NCBI RefSeq assembly: GCF_003443735.1
Contig: NZ_CP031969.1
Location: 310,001 to 374,000 of the forward strand
Length of the DNA: 64,000 bases
Reading direction: 5' to 3'
DNA from: Streptomyces sp. CC0208
GTDB lineage: Bacteria; Actinomycetota; Actinomycetes; Streptomycetales; Streptomycetaceae
Numbering within the stretch: the stretch's first letter is position 1; every line of letters begins with the position of its first letter. Shown here piece by piece: positions 8,234-16,889 of this stretch. The notes under the pieces are model-generated. The model was not told where the DNA came from, did no database searches, and was given only the letters and a program-made list of their open reading frames with translations. Both the position numbers and the translations under genes were made by a program.

Positions 8234-9808
8234 TCACCGCCCCGCGCCGAGCTGGTCCCCGCCGGGATAACCGCCACCGCCGAAGCGCTCGTCGAGCACC
8301 GCGTAGTCCTTGGCGTAGTCCTTCGTGCGCGGCAGGGCCTCGACGAACTCGACCGTCTTCGGCTTCTTGTACGAGGCGATCCGCGCCCGGCAGTGCTCGA
8401 TGACGTCCGCCGCCGTGACCGGCTCGACGCCAGGCTGAAGCACGACCACGGCCTTGACGTCCTGCGCCCAGCGCTCGTTGGGCACGCCGATCACAGCCGC
8501 CTCCTTCACCGCGGGGTGGGACTCGATGCAGTTCTCCACCTCGGCCGGGAAGATGTTCTCCGCGGCAGACTTGAGCATGCGGGTCGTCGTCCCGAGGAAG
8601 CTGATCGTGCCGTCGGGTTCGCGCCGGCCGAGGTCGGTGGTGTGCCACCAGCCGAAGCGGAAGCGTTCCTCGTTGATCTCGGGCCGGTTCCAGTAGCCGA
8701 GGTGCACGAGGTCACCGCGGACACAGATCTCGCCCGCCTCGCCGACCGCGCACTCCTGACCGGTGCCGTCCAGGATGCGTACGGCGGTGAAGGGGCCGGG
8801 GCGTCCCGCGTTGCCGGTGCCCGCGTCGCCGTAGGCACCGGTCACCGCGAAGCCGGTCACCTCGGTCTGCCCGTAACCGCGGCCCATGCCGCCGCCGTTG
8901 CGGGTGAAGCGGCTGTGGTCGGTGGGGACAGTGCCCTCCCAGAGCTGCGCGGCGACGCTCGCGCGCAGGTGGGACAGGTCGTGGCCGGCCTCGCGGTTGA
9001 GGGCGACGAGCTGCGCGATGGTCGGGGGCATCAGGTAGGCGTGGGTGCACTTCTCACCCGCCAGCAGCGGGAGCAGTTCCTCGGCGACCACGCGGCGCAC
9101 GACCACGTTCTTGCCGCCGTGGACGAAGGCCGGGACGCCCCAGAACTGGTAGTTGCCGATGTGGAACATGGGACCGGCGCCGAGGAAGGAGGTCTCCGTA
9201 CCGATGTCCCCCATCCAGGCGGCGCTCGCGCCCATGGCGAGCAGGTTGCGGTGCGAGAGCATCGAGCCGGACTGCCGGCCGGAGATCGCCGCGGTGTAGA
9301 TGACCAGCAGGGCCGCGTCGGGGTCGATGTCGGCGACGGGGTCCTCCGGCGAGCCGGAGGCCAGGAACGACTCGTAGGAGTCGGCGCCCGCGGAGTCGTG
9401 CCGAAGCCACAACGCCCGGTGGTCGCTGCCGAGTTCGGCCCGCGCCTTGGCGACCGTGTCACCGATCTCCTCGTCCTGCCACACGACGACCTTGGGGTCG
9501 AAGTCCTCGACGGCGAAGGCCATCTCAGGGGCGGCCCAACGCCAGTAGCCGGGGCAGACCATGGCGCCGATCTTCGCGGCGGCGCCGAGCAACTCCCAGA
9601 TACGGAAGGAGTTCTGGCCCAGCCACAGGATGCGGTCGCCGGGGCCGACGCCCGCGTCCGTGAGGGCGCCTGCGAGTCGGTTGGTGCGCTCGTCCAACTG
9701 GGGCCAGGTCAGCCGGACGTCGCCGTCGACGAGGGCGATTCCGTCGGGGAAGGACCGTCGGTGCTCACGGATGATGTCGCCGAACGTCAGGCGGCGGGCG
9801 GATTGCAT
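8234..9808 (-). CDS. AMP-forming acyl-CoA ligase (FadD-like) with degenerate P-loop
   Basis: A 524-residue adenylate-forming enzyme that would activate a carboxylic acid to its CoA thioester. The N-terminal domain has RLTWPQLDERTNRLAGAL; GYGQTEVTGF and GYWNRPEINEERF / WWHTTDLG are the A5, A7 and A8-type motifs. The phosphate loop, usually YTSGTTGxPKG, is YTAAISGRQSG, lacking the TTG core and the lysine. A late lysine in KDYAKDYAV may stand for the A10 lysine. The start was set at 9808 because GGAG lies eight bases upstream; the frame extends to 9877 but that would overlap the aldehyde dehydrogenase gene. Confidence 0.8.
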   Translation of the reverse strand: MQSARRLTFGDIIREHRRSFPDGIALVDGDVRLTWPQLDERTNRLAGALTDAGVGPGDRILWLGQNSFRIWELLGAAAKIGAMVCPGYWRWAAPEMAFAVEDFDPKVVVWQDEEIGDTVAKARAELGSDHRALWLRHDSAGADSYESFLASGSPEDPVADIDPDAALLVIYTAAISGRQSGSMLSHRNLLAMGASAAWMGDIGTETSFLGAGPMFHIGNYQFWGVPAFVHGGKNVVVRRVVAEELLPLLAGEKCTHAYLMPPTIAQLVALNREAGHDLSHLRASVAAQLWEGTVPTDHSRFTRNGGGMGRGYGQTEVTGFAVTGAYGDAGTGNAGRPGPFTAVRILDGTGQECAVGEAGEICVRGDLVHLGYWNRPEINEERFRFGWWHTTDLGRREPDGTISFLGTTTRMLKSAAENIFPAEVENCIESHPAVKEAAVIGVPNERWAQDVKAVVVLQPGVEPVTAADVIEHCRARIASYKKPKTVEFVEALPRTKDYAKDYAVLDERFGGGGYPGGDQLGAGR

Positions 9809-9854
9809 GCTGTTGGCTCCAAAAGCTTCGAGGCTTGGGAAGGGTGAAATGTCG

Positions 9855-11345
9855 TCAGACGCGGCCGATACCCACACCCTTGACGTTGATGAACTCGTCC
9901 AGACCGGCCTTGCCGCCTTCCCGGCCGAACCCGCTCATACCGACGCCGCCGAACGGCGTGGCAGGTGAAGTGATCGGATTCGGACCGGGGTTGACGTAGA
10001 CCGTCCCGGCCTTGAGGCGCGGCACCAGACGGTTGACGCGCGCGATGTCACGGGACTGGATGTAGGCGGACAGGCCGTACTCGCTGTCGTTGGCCAGGGC
10101 GACGGCCTGGTCCTCGGTGTCGAACGGGGTGATGGCCAGGACCGGTCCGAAGACCTCCTGCTGGGCGAGGTCGCTGCGGTTGTCGACGTCCGCGAAGACG
10201 GTCGGGGAGACGAAGTAGCCGTCGGACGCGATGCGTTCGCCGCCGTACACGAGCCGGCCCGCACCGTCCTCAACCGCCTTGTCGACCATGCCCCGGACCC
10301 GGTCGCGGGCGGCTTCGTTGATGAGGGGTCCGATGTATGTCGTGGGGTCGAGCGGGTCGCCCACGGGCAGGTGGGCGATCACCCCGGTGACCCGCGCGAC
10401 GACCTCGTCGTAGATCGGGCGCTCCACCAGGAGCCGGGTGGGCAGTGCGCAGCCCTGTCCGGTGTTGCTCATGGCGAAGGCGGCGCAGTACGGGACGACC
10501 GTGTCCAGGTCGGTGTCGGCGAAGAGCAGGTTGGCGGACTTGCCGCCGAGCTCGAACACGACCGGCTTGAGGCTGAGGGCCGCGTCGGCCATGATGCGGC
10601 GCGCGGTGGCGGGGCCGCCGGTGAAGGAGATCTTGTCGACGCCGGGGTGGGTGACCAGGGCCGATCCGGCGTCGCCGAGCCCGGTGACGACGTTGACTAC
10701 GCCGTCGGGGATGCCCGCTTCGCGGGCCAGGTCGGCGAAGAGCAGCGCGGAGAACGGTGTGGACTCGGCCGGTTTGATGACCACGGTGTTGCCGGCGGCG
10801 AGCGACGGGGGGACCTTCATCGCCAGGGACAGGGCGGGAGAGTTCCAGGTGATGATGTGCCCGATGACGCCGTACGGCTCGGCGATGGTGTACTCAACGT
10901 TCTCGTGCGGGCTGTAGGCCGCGCCGACCATGCCCTCGATCTTGTCGGCCCAGCCCGCGTAGTACTCGGTCCACTCGGCGACGTGCGGTCCGACGTTCTC
11001 CGCCCAGCCGCCGATGCACACGCCGTTCTCCAGCGGGCAGATCGCCGCGAAGTCGGGGATGTGGTCGCGCAGCAGCCCGGCGAAGCGGGTGAGCAGTCGG
11101 CGGCGCTCGGCAGGGCGCATGGTGCCCCACACCTCGAAGGCCTGGCGGGCGGCCGCGACGGCCTGGTCCACTTCGGAGGGCCCGGCCAGCGGGATGTACG
11201 CCTGGATGAGGCCGGTGGCCGGGTTGCGGTGCTCGTAGAGGCCACCGCTGGTGTCGGTGATGTCCTTGCCGCCGATGACAAGACGCGGCTGCGGCAGGTC
11301 GCGCTCCGCTCTCTCCTGATGCAGCTCCACATCGACCGTGACCAC
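9855..11345 (-). CDS. NAD(P)-dependent aldehyde dehydrogenase
   Basis: A 496-residue ALDH-superfamily enzyme of normal length. It has the catalytic cysteine in NTGQGCALP (Cys299), the general-base glutamate in FELGGKS (Glu265), the cofactor segment WNSPALSLAMKVPPSLAAGN and the C-terminal PFGGVGMSGFGREGG. It would oxidise an aldehyde to an acid, or to an acyl-CoA if a CoA site exists. Being first in an operon with a Cys-less thiolase and DUF35 protein, it may remove the aldehyde released by retro-aldol cleavage. The GTG start is backed by AGGAGG five bases upstream. The operator at 11387-11407 precedes it. Confidence 0.9.
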   Translation of the reverse strand: MVTVDVELHQERAERDLPQPRLVIGGKDITDTSGGLYEHRNPATGLIQAYIPLAGPSEVDQAVAAARQAFEVWGTMRPAERRRLLTRFAGLLRDHIPDFAAICPLENGVCIGGWAENVGPHVAEWTEYYAGWADKIEGMVGAAYSPHENVEYTIAEPYGVIGHIITWNSPALSLAMKVPPSLAAGNTVVIKPAESTPFSALLFADLAREAGIPDGVVNVVTGLGDAGSALVTHPGVDKISFTGGPATARRIMADAALSLKPVVFELGGKSANLLFADTDLDTVVPYCAAFAMSNTGQGCALPTRLLVERPIYDEVVARVTGVIAHLPVGDPLDPTTYIGPLINEAARDRVRGMVDKAVEDGAGRLVYGGERIASDGYFVSPTVFADVDNRSDLAQQEVFGPVLAITPFDTEDQAVALANDSEYGLSAYIQSRDIARVNRLVPRLKAGTVYVNPGPNPITSPATPFGGVGMSGFGREGGKAGLDEFINVKGVGIGRV

Positions 11346-11386
11346 GGGTACCTCCTAGAGACCGCGCAACATTGCGCATATCCAGC

Positions 11387-11420
11387 CTAAATAGCTAACC
11401 TATTTAGCCAAGGTAGTCAA
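11387..11420 (-). promoter_or_regulatory. Promoter with perfect palindromic operator, aldehyde dehydrogenase operon
   Basis: CTAAATAG-CTAAC-CTATTTAG (11387-11407) is a perfect 8-base inverted repeat with a 5-base spacer. Read leftward, TTGACT (11415-11420) and TAGCTA (11392-11397) form -35 and -10 boxes exactly 17 bases apart, so the palindrome covers the -10 and half of the spacer. CTAACCTATTTA (11395-11406) is a variant of the island motif WTAACTNATTNA. This is the clearest operator in the window and suggests repression by steric block. Confidence 0.75.
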
Positions 11421-11448
11421 TAAGTTCAGAGGACTCCGGAGCCCGGGC

Positions 11449-12591
11449 CTACAGGCCCAGTGACCGCCCGATGATCTCCAGCATGATCTCCGAGGTCCCG
11501 CCGAAGACGCGCTGGACCCGGCTGTCGCGCCAGATGCGCGCGATCTCGTACTCGTTGACATAGCCGTAGCCGCCGAAGAGCTGCATGCAGCGGTCGATGA
11601 CCTCCCAGCCGGTCTCGGAGGTCCAGTACTTGGCGGCGGCGGCCTCGTCGGCCGTCAGCTCGCCCTGGAACAGGGCCATGATGCAGCCGTCCACGTACAC
11701 GCGGGCGGCGTTCAGCTTGGCCCTGATGTCGGCGAGCGCGAACCTGTTGGCCTGGAACTCCCCGATGGGCTGCCCGAAGGCGGTGCGGGTCTTGGCGTAG
11801 TCGAGCGCCAGCACGTAGGCCCGCTCCGCGGCCGCCAGCGAGGAGACGGCGATGGCGAGCCGTTCCGTGGGGAGGTTTCCCATCATGTGGTAGAAACCGC
11901 GCCCCTCCTCTCCGATGAGGTTCTCGGCGGGGACGCGGACCTCGTGGAAGAAGAGTTCGGCGGTGTCCTGGGCCTTCATGCCGACCTTGTCGAGCTTGCG
12001 TCCGCGCTCGAAGCCCTCGGCTCCGCGCTCGACGACGATCAGGCTGATGCCCTTGTGGCCGGCCTCCGGGTCGGTCTTGCAGGCGACGATCACCAGGTCC
12101 GCCAGGATGCCGTTGGTGATGAAGGTCTTGGAGCCGTCGATCACCCACTCGTCGCCGTCCCGGCGGGCGGTGGTGCGGATGGCCTTGAGGTCGGAACCGG
12201 CGGACGGCTCCGACAGCGCCAGCGCGCAGATCGTCTCGCCGCTGATCACACCAGGCAGCCAGCGGGCCTTCTGCTCAGGTGTGGTGAGGTTCATCAGATA
12301 GGGCGGGAGGACGTCGTTCTGCAGCCCGAGTCCGATACCGACCGTGCTGGTGGCCGCCATCTCCTCCGCCATGATCGCGTTGTAGCGGAAGTCCCGGATG
12401 CCCTGGCCGCCGTACTCCTCCGGGAACTGCCAGCCGATGAGTCCGGCCTTGCCCGCCGCCGCCCACGCGGCCCGGCTCACCTGCCCGTCACGCTCCCACC
12501 GCTCGGCGTACGGGGCGCATTCGCGCAGGTAGAAGGTGCGGGCGGTCTCGCGGAACAGCTCATGTTCCTCGGTGAAGATCGTTCGGCGCAT
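11449..12591 (-). CDS. Acyl-CoA dehydrogenase (long-chain/isovaleryl-like active site)
   Basis: A 380-residue FAD acyl-CoA dehydrogenase with ALSEPSAGSDL, WVIDGSKTFITNG and the C-terminal RVFGGTSEIM. The usual catalytic Glu just before GTSE is Gly here. In long-chain and isovaleryl-type enzymes the base instead lies in helix G, and LAAAERAY offers a glutamate there. The ATG at 12591 is preferred because GGAG lies six bases before it; a GTG four codons earlier is possible. It is transcribed alone, divergent from the six-gene rightward operon, sharing the operator at 12616-12644. Confidence 0.88.
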   Translation of the reverse strand: MRRTIFTEEHELFRETARTFYLRECAPYAERWERDGQVSRAAWAAAGKAGLIGWQFPEEYGGQGIRDFRYNAIMAEEMAATSTVGIGLGLQNDVLPPYLMNLTTPEQKARWLPGVISGETICALALSEPSAGSDLKAIRTTARRDGDEWVIDGSKTFITNGILADLVIVACKTDPEAGHKGISLIVVERGAEGFERGRKLDKVGMKAQDTAELFFHEVRVPAENLIGEEGRGFYHMMGNLPTERLAIAVSSLAAAERAYVLALDYAKTRTAFGQPIGEFQANRFALADIRAKLNAARVYVDGCIMALFQGELTADEAAAAKYWTSETGWEVIDRCMQLFGGYGYVNEYEIARIWRDSRVQRVFGGTSEIMLEIIGRSLGL

Positions 12592-12615
12592 ACTCGACTC
12601 CACTCGTGTATCTCG

Positions 12616-12644
12616 CTTATTTAGCTGAAGTAGTTATACGATAG
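12616..12644. promoter_or_regulatory. Candidate operator in the divergent promoter at 12.6 kb
   Basis: TGAAGTAGTTAT (12626-12637) is the reverse complement of ATAACTACTTCA, one mismatch from WTAACTNATTNA. TAGTTATACGA (12631-12641) matches exactly the TNGTNNNACNA pattern described for FadR-subfamily GntR proteins. TTATTTAGCTGAA on the left resembles an arm of the 11387 palindrome. One site could serve the leftward dehydrogenase and the rightward SDR operon. Confidence 0.55.
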
Positions 12645-12676
12645 CGCTGTATCGGGGCCTGAGCGAGGGAGGGCGC

Positions 12677-13432
12677 GTGAGCGTACGGGACAAGGTGGCA
12701 CTCATCACCGGAGCGGGACGCGGTATCGGCGAGGCGATCGCCGACCGGCTCGCCGCCCAGGGAGCCGCGGTCGCCGTCTGTGACCTCGACCCCGAGGCCG
12801 CCGCCAAGGTCGCGGGCCGACTCGTCGAGCGGTACGGAGTGCGGGCGACGGGGGTCGGCGCGGACATCTCCGACAGCGCGGACGTGCACGCGGCCGTGGA
12901 GCGGGTGAGCGTCGAGCTCGGTCCGGTGGACATCCTGGTCAACAACGCGGCCGTCGACGTCATCGGCCGCTTCGTCGACAGCACCGAGGACACCTGGAAC
13001 CGGATCATCGACGTCAATCTGCGCGGCACGATCACGGTGACCCGCGCCGTACTGGACTCGATGATCGAGAGCGGTGGCGGCCGGATCGTGCACATCGCCT
13101 CGGACGCCGGTCGCGTCGGCTCGTCCGGCGAGGTGGTGTACTCCGCGACGAAGGGCGGGGTCATCGCCTTCGGCAAGGCACTGGCCCGCGAGGTCGCCCG
13201 GCACGGCATCACCGTCAACAGCGTCTGCCCGGGACCGACCGACACCGCGCTGCTCGGCCAGGTCGCCGACTACAGCCAGAAGATGTACGACGCGACCGTG
13301 CGGGCCATCCCGCTGCGCCGCGTCGCCCGGCCCGACGAGATCGCCGGCGTGGTGGCCTTCCTCGCGTCCGACGACGCCGCCTACATGACCGGGCAGACGC
13401 TCTCGGTCAGCGGCGGACTGACGATGGTCTGA
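12677..13432 (+). CDS. SDR, BadH-like 2-hydroxycyclohexanecarbonyl-CoA dehydrogenase homologue
   Basis: A 251-residue classical short-chain dehydrogenase: TGAGRGIG (11-18), NNAA, and the catalytic set Ser142, Tyr155, Lys159. From memory of the family, long stretches resemble Rhodopseudomonas BadH, notably ASDAGRVGSSGEVVY, HGITVN.VCPGPTDTALL and the end LSVSGGLTM. BadH oxidises 2-hydroxycyclohexane-1-carbonyl-CoA in alicyclic-acid ring degradation. Here it may oxidise a cyclic or linear beta-hydroxyacyl-CoA. It leads a six-gene rightward operon; the next gene starts two bases after its stop. Confidence 0.85.
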   Translation: MSVRDKVALITGAGRGIGEAIADRLAAQGAAVAVCDLDPEAAAKVAGRLVERYGVRATGVGADISDSADVHAAVERVSVELGPVDILVNNAAVDVIGRFVDSTEDTWNRIIDVNLRGTITVTRAVLDSMIESGGGRIVHIASDAGRVGSSGEVVYSATKGGVIAFGKALAREVARHGITVNSVCPGPTDTALLGQVADYSQKMYDATVRAIPLRRVARPDEIAGVVAFLASDDAAYMTGQTLSVSGGLTMV

Positions 13433-13433
13433 G

Positions 13434-14213
13434 GTGAACACCGTGCTGCGTGCCGAACTCCGCGACCGAATCGCCGTGCTCACACTCGACCGACCGGGGC
13501 AGCTCAACGCCCTCGGCTCCGAGACCGCCGAACAGCTGAAACAGACTCTCGCCGACGTACGCGACAACGACGACGTACGCGCCCTGGTCCTCACCGGTGC
13601 AGGGCGGGCCTTCTCGGCCGGTGCCGACCTCGGTGAGATCGAGTCGTTCACAGCACCCGGGCAGTTCCGCGCCTTCGTGGGGCGTCTGACCGAGGCGTTC
13701 GCGCTCCTGGAGGACTTCCCCAAACCGTCGGTCGCGGCCGTCCACGGGTTCGCCTTCGGCGGCGGCCTGGAGCTGGCACTGGCCTGCGACCTGCGGGTGG
13801 CCGAGCGCGGCACCCGGCTGGGCCTGCCCGAGATGAAGCTCGGCGTACTGCCGGGCGCGGGCGGCACTCAGCGGCTGCCCCGCCTCCTGCCGCCGGCGAT
13901 CGCCAAGCAGATGATCCTCACCGGCGAGCCGATCGACGCGGAGCGCGCCCACGCGCTCGGGCTCGTCAACGAACTCGCCGAGCCCGGCGGTGCGCTCAAG
14001 ACCGCCGAAGCCCTGGCCGCGAAGCTGACCTCCGGGGCCCCGCTCGCGCTCGCGGCGGGCAAACGGCTCATCGACTACGGGCTCGGCATGGACCTGGAGT
14101 CGGCCATCGCGTACGAGCGCGAAACCGTCGCGGTGCTGTTCAGCACCGAGGACCGGGCCGAAGGACTCAAGGCCTTCCGGGAACGCCGACCGGGCGACTT
14201 CCGCGGCGTGTAG
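13434..14213 (+). CDS. Enoyl-CoA hydratase (canonical crotonase)
   Basis: A 259-residue crotonase with both classical glutamates visible, in GGGLELALACD and LPEMKLGVLPGAGGTQRL, and oxyanion-hole segment AFSAGADLG. The GAGGTQRLPR loop is typical of true 2-enoyl-CoA hydratases, so ordinary syn-hydration of a trans-2-enoyl-CoA is likely, unlike the two atypical crotonases at 1.7-3.5 kb. It follows the BadH-like SDR and would supply that enzyme with hydroxyacyl-CoA. A GTG start is used. Confidence 0.9.
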   Translation: MNTVLRAELRDRIAVLTLDRPGQLNALGSETAEQLKQTLADVRDNDDVRALVLTGAGRAFSAGADLGEIESFTAPGQFRAFVGRLTEAFALLEDFPKPSVAAVHGFAFGGGLELALACDLRVAERGTRLGLPEMKLGVLPGAGGTQRLPRLLPPAIAKQMILTGEPIDAERAHALGLVNELAEPGGALKTAEALAAKLTSGAPLALAAGKRLIDYGLGMDLESAIAYERETVAVLFSTEDRAEGLKAFRERRPGDFRGV

Positions 14214-14250
14214 CAGGCGTACAAGCGCCCGATGATCTGGAGGTGGGCCC

Positions 14251-15405
14251 GTGCGGCCACTTGAGGGCTATTCCGTCGTCGAGCTGGGCATGTGGGTGGC
14301 GGCACCGGCCGCGGCCACCATGCTCGCCGACTGGGGCGCGGACGTGGTGAAGGTGGAGGCGCCGACCGGCGACCCCAACCGGTACACGCTCAAGCACGTC
14401 GGGCAGGACATCGACAGCGCTCCCCCGTTCGAGACCGACAACCGCGGCAAGCGCGGGATCGTCCTCGACCTGCGCTCGCAGGACGGCAAGGACGTACTGG
14501 AACGGCTGCTGGAACGCGCCGACGTTTTCGTCACCAACCTCCGCCCGGGCGCCCTGGAGAGGCTGGGCCTGGCGCCGGAAGATCTGAGGGAACGTCATCC
14601 TCAGCTGGTTGTCGGCACGTTGACGGGCTACGGCTGGACGGGCGCCGAGCGCGACCGCGCCGGGTACGACGTCTCCGCGTTCTGGGCCCGGCCCGGCATC
14701 GCCGCCATGCTCAACCCGGCCGGTGAGCCGCCCCCCGGCATCCGGCCCGGCCTCGGCGACCGTACTGCCGCGGCCAACCTGGTCGCCGGAGTGCTGGCCG
14801 CGCTGCTGCGCCGCGAACGCACCGGCGAGGGCGGCGTGGTGGACGTGTCCCTGCTCCGCTCCGGCACATACGCCAACGGCAACGACCTCGCCCTGCAGAA
14901 CTTCTTCGGCAAGCGCGGCCGTACCCGCCACCGCACCGAGCACGAATCCCCGCTCTACAACTCCTACCGGGCCGCCGACGACCGCTGGTTCTGGCTGGTC
15001 GGCCTGGAGGGCAACCGGCACTGGCCCGGAGTCGTCAAGGCACTCGGCCGCGAGGACCTGGCCACCGACGAGCGGTTCGCGACCGGCAAGGCCCGGCGCG
15101 GGCACGTGACCGAACTGATCGCCGCGTTCGACGAGGAGTTCGAGAAGCGGCCGCTGGACGAGTGGGCCGAGCGCTTCGACGCCGAAGGCGTGTGGTGGGC
15201 GCCCGTGCAGACCCTGGCGGAGGTCGCGGCCGACCCGCAGGCGGAGGCGGTCGGGGCGTTCGTCGAACAGCCCGGTATGGGTGATGGGCCGCCACTGCGC
15301 ACGGTGGCGACTCCGGTCGCCTTCTGGGGCGTCGACGAGAAGCCGCGCGGCGGCGCGCCGACACTCGGCGAGCACACCGACGAAGTGCTCCGCGAACTCA
15401 ACTGA
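14251..15405 (+). CDS. CaiB/BaiF (type III) CoA transferase
   Basis: A 384-residue member of the formyl-CoA transferase family. The catalytic aspartate is Asp140 in RDRAGYDVSAFW; EAPTGDPNR, NRGKRGIVLDL and TNLRPGALERLGL are family landmarks. Such enzymes move CoA between carboxylic acids through an aspartyl-CoA thioester, giving an ATP-free activation route. The GTG start follows GGAGG by six bases. With two ligases elsewhere in the island, it may recycle CoA from an end product onto the incoming acid. Confidence 0.9.
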   Translation: MRPLEGYSVVELGMWVAAPAAATMLADWGADVVKVEAPTGDPNRYTLKHVGQDIDSAPPFETDNRGKRGIVLDLRSQDGKDVLERLLERADVFVTNLRPGALERLGLAPEDLRERHPQLVVGTLTGYGWTGAERDRAGYDVSAFWARPGIAAMLNPAGEPPPGIRPGLGDRTAAANLVAGVLAALLRRERTGEGGVVDVSLLRSGTYANGNDLALQNFFGKRGRTRHRTEHESPLYNSYRAADDRWFWLVGLEGNRHWPGVVKALGREDLATDERFATGKARRGHVTELIAAFDEEFEKRPLDEWAERFDAEGVWWAPVQTLAEVAADPQAEAVGAFVEQPGMGDGPPLRTVATPVAFWGVDEKPRGGAPTLGEHTDEVLRELN

Positions 15406-15427
15406 ACTCACACTCTGGAGGTACGGC

Positions 15428-16339
15428 GTGGGCATCCTCGACGACAAGGTCGCCATCGTCACCGGCGGCGGCAGAGGCCTTGGCCGGGCGCACTGTCTGG
15501 CGCTCGCCGAGGCCGGCGCGACCGTGGTGGTGAACGACCTCGGCTCGGGCATACACGGCGAGCAGACCGGCGACTCCCCCGCCGACGAGGTCGTCGCCGA
15601 GATCACCAAGCTCGGCGGCCGGGCGATCGCCGACCACTCCTCGGTGACGGACTGGGCGGCGACCGAGACCATGGTCGCGGACACCGTCGCGGAGTTCGGA
15701 CGCCTCGACATCGTCGTGAACAACGCGGGCATCGTGCGCGACCGCATGCTGTTCTCGATGACCGAGGCGGAGTTCGACTCCGTCATCGCCGTCCACCTCA
15801 AGGGCACCTTCGCGCTCACCCGGCACGCGTGCGCGTACTGGCGCGAGGCGTCGAAGCGGGGCGAGCGGGTCTCCGGCCGCGTGATCAACACGACGTCCGG
15901 GACCGGCCTGTTCGGCAACCAGGGCCAGTCCAACTACGGGGCGGCGAAGGCCGGCATAGCCGGGCTCACCGTCCTGACCGCCCTGGAGATGCGCCGCTAC
16001 GGCGTCACCGCGAACGCCATCTCGCCGATCGCGGCCACCCGGATGACGGACGGGCTGGCGGTCGGCGAGTCCCTCCAGGCCACCGAGGGCTTCGACCCGC
16101 GCGATCCCGCCAACGCCTCCGGGGTCGTCGTCTACCTGGCCTCCGACAGCGCGGCCTGGCTGACCGGCCAGGTCCTGCGCATCGAGGGCAACCGGCTGAA
16201 TCGGCTGCAGGGCTGGACGGTCGCCGCGGTCCACCCGAGCCAGTCGGGGCAGGCCCTCACCTATGACGAACTCGTCGACGCCGTACCGCAGTTGTACGGT
16301 GCTGTCCCCGCCGGCCGGGCGACGGGAGCCGGCCAGTGA
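15428..16339 (+). CDS. SDR, 17beta-HSD4-like (3R)-hydroxyacyl-CoA dehydrogenase
   Basis: A 303-residue SDR resembling the dehydrogenase domain of peroxisomal multifunctional enzyme type 2: TGGGRGLGRAH, VVVNDLGSGIHGE, NNAGIVRDRM and the active-site run GNQGQSNYGAAKAG. These oxidise 3-hydroxyacyl-CoAs, including bulky sterol side-chain substrates. The start is the GTG at 15428, with GGAGG six bases upstream; the frame runs further up but only as a shadow of the CoA transferase gene. A second copy lies at 22112. The DoxX gene overlaps its stop. Confidence 0.88.
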   Translation: MGILDDKVAIVTGGGRGLGRAHCLALAEAGATVVVNDLGSGIHGEQTGDSPADEVVAEITKLGGRAIADHSSVTDWAATETMVADTVAEFGRLDIVVNNAGIVRDRMLFSMTEAEFDSVIAVHLKGTFALTRHACAYWREASKRGERVSGRVINTTSGTGLFGNQGQSNYGAAKAGIAGLTVLTALEMRRYGVTANAISPIAATRMTDGLAVGESLQATEGFDPRDPANASGVVVYLASDSAAWLTGQVLRIEGNRLNRLQGWTVAAVHPSQSGQALTYDELVDAVPQLYGAVPAGRATGAGQ

Positions 16340-16848
16340 AGGGCCACGACGCCGCCGCCCTCGTGCTGCGCGCGACCCTCGGCCCCATGCTCTTCGCGCA
16401 CGGCTGGAACAAGGTCGCCGGGCCGGGCGGACTCAAGGGCACCACAGGCTGGTTCGAGGCGCTGGGCCTCAAGCCGGCCGAGGTGCACGCCCGGATGGCG
16501 GCGGGCACCGAAATGGCCGCGGGCGTCGGCATCGCCCTCGGCGCGGCCAATCCGCTCCCCGCTGCGGCGGCCGTCGGCCTGATGACCGTGGCCGCGCGGA
16601 CCGACCACCGCGGCAAGGGCTTCTTCGTCTTCAAGGGCGGCTGGGAGTACGTCGGTGTCGTGGGCGGCGCGGCCGTCGCACTGGCCGCGCTGGGCAACGG
16701 CCGGTACTCGCTCGACGGCCTGCTGCGCCACCAACGCGCGGGCGCCCGGCACGCGTTGCTGGCGGCCGGAGTCGGCACGGCGAGCGCTGCGGCACTGCTG
16801 GCGCTGTGCTACCGGCCCGAGAAGAAGCCCGCCGAGACAGATCAATGA
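16336..16848 (+). CDS. DoxX-family membrane protein
   Basis: A 170-residue membrane protein with about four hydrophobic segments. The N-terminal LRATLGPMLFAHGWNKVAGP is a DoxX-type first helix and G..G loop. DoxX proteins accompany oxidoreductases, but their biochemical role is not settled. The GTG start overlaps the upstream stop (GTGA), so translation is coupled to the SDR. It may support membrane electron flow or substrate entry for the pathway; this is inference from position only. Confidence 0.8.
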   Translation: MKGHDAAALVLRATLGPMLFAHGWNKVAGPGGLKGTTGWFEALGLKPAEVHARMAAGTEMAAGVGIALGAANPLPAAAAVGLMTVAARTDHRGKGFFVFKGGWEYVGVVGGAAVALAALGNGRYSLDGLLRHQRAGARHALLAAGVGTASAAALLALCYRPEKKPAETDQ

Positions 16849-16889
16849 GACAGACGTGAGACCGATCAGGGCAACAAGGGAGAGTCGAC

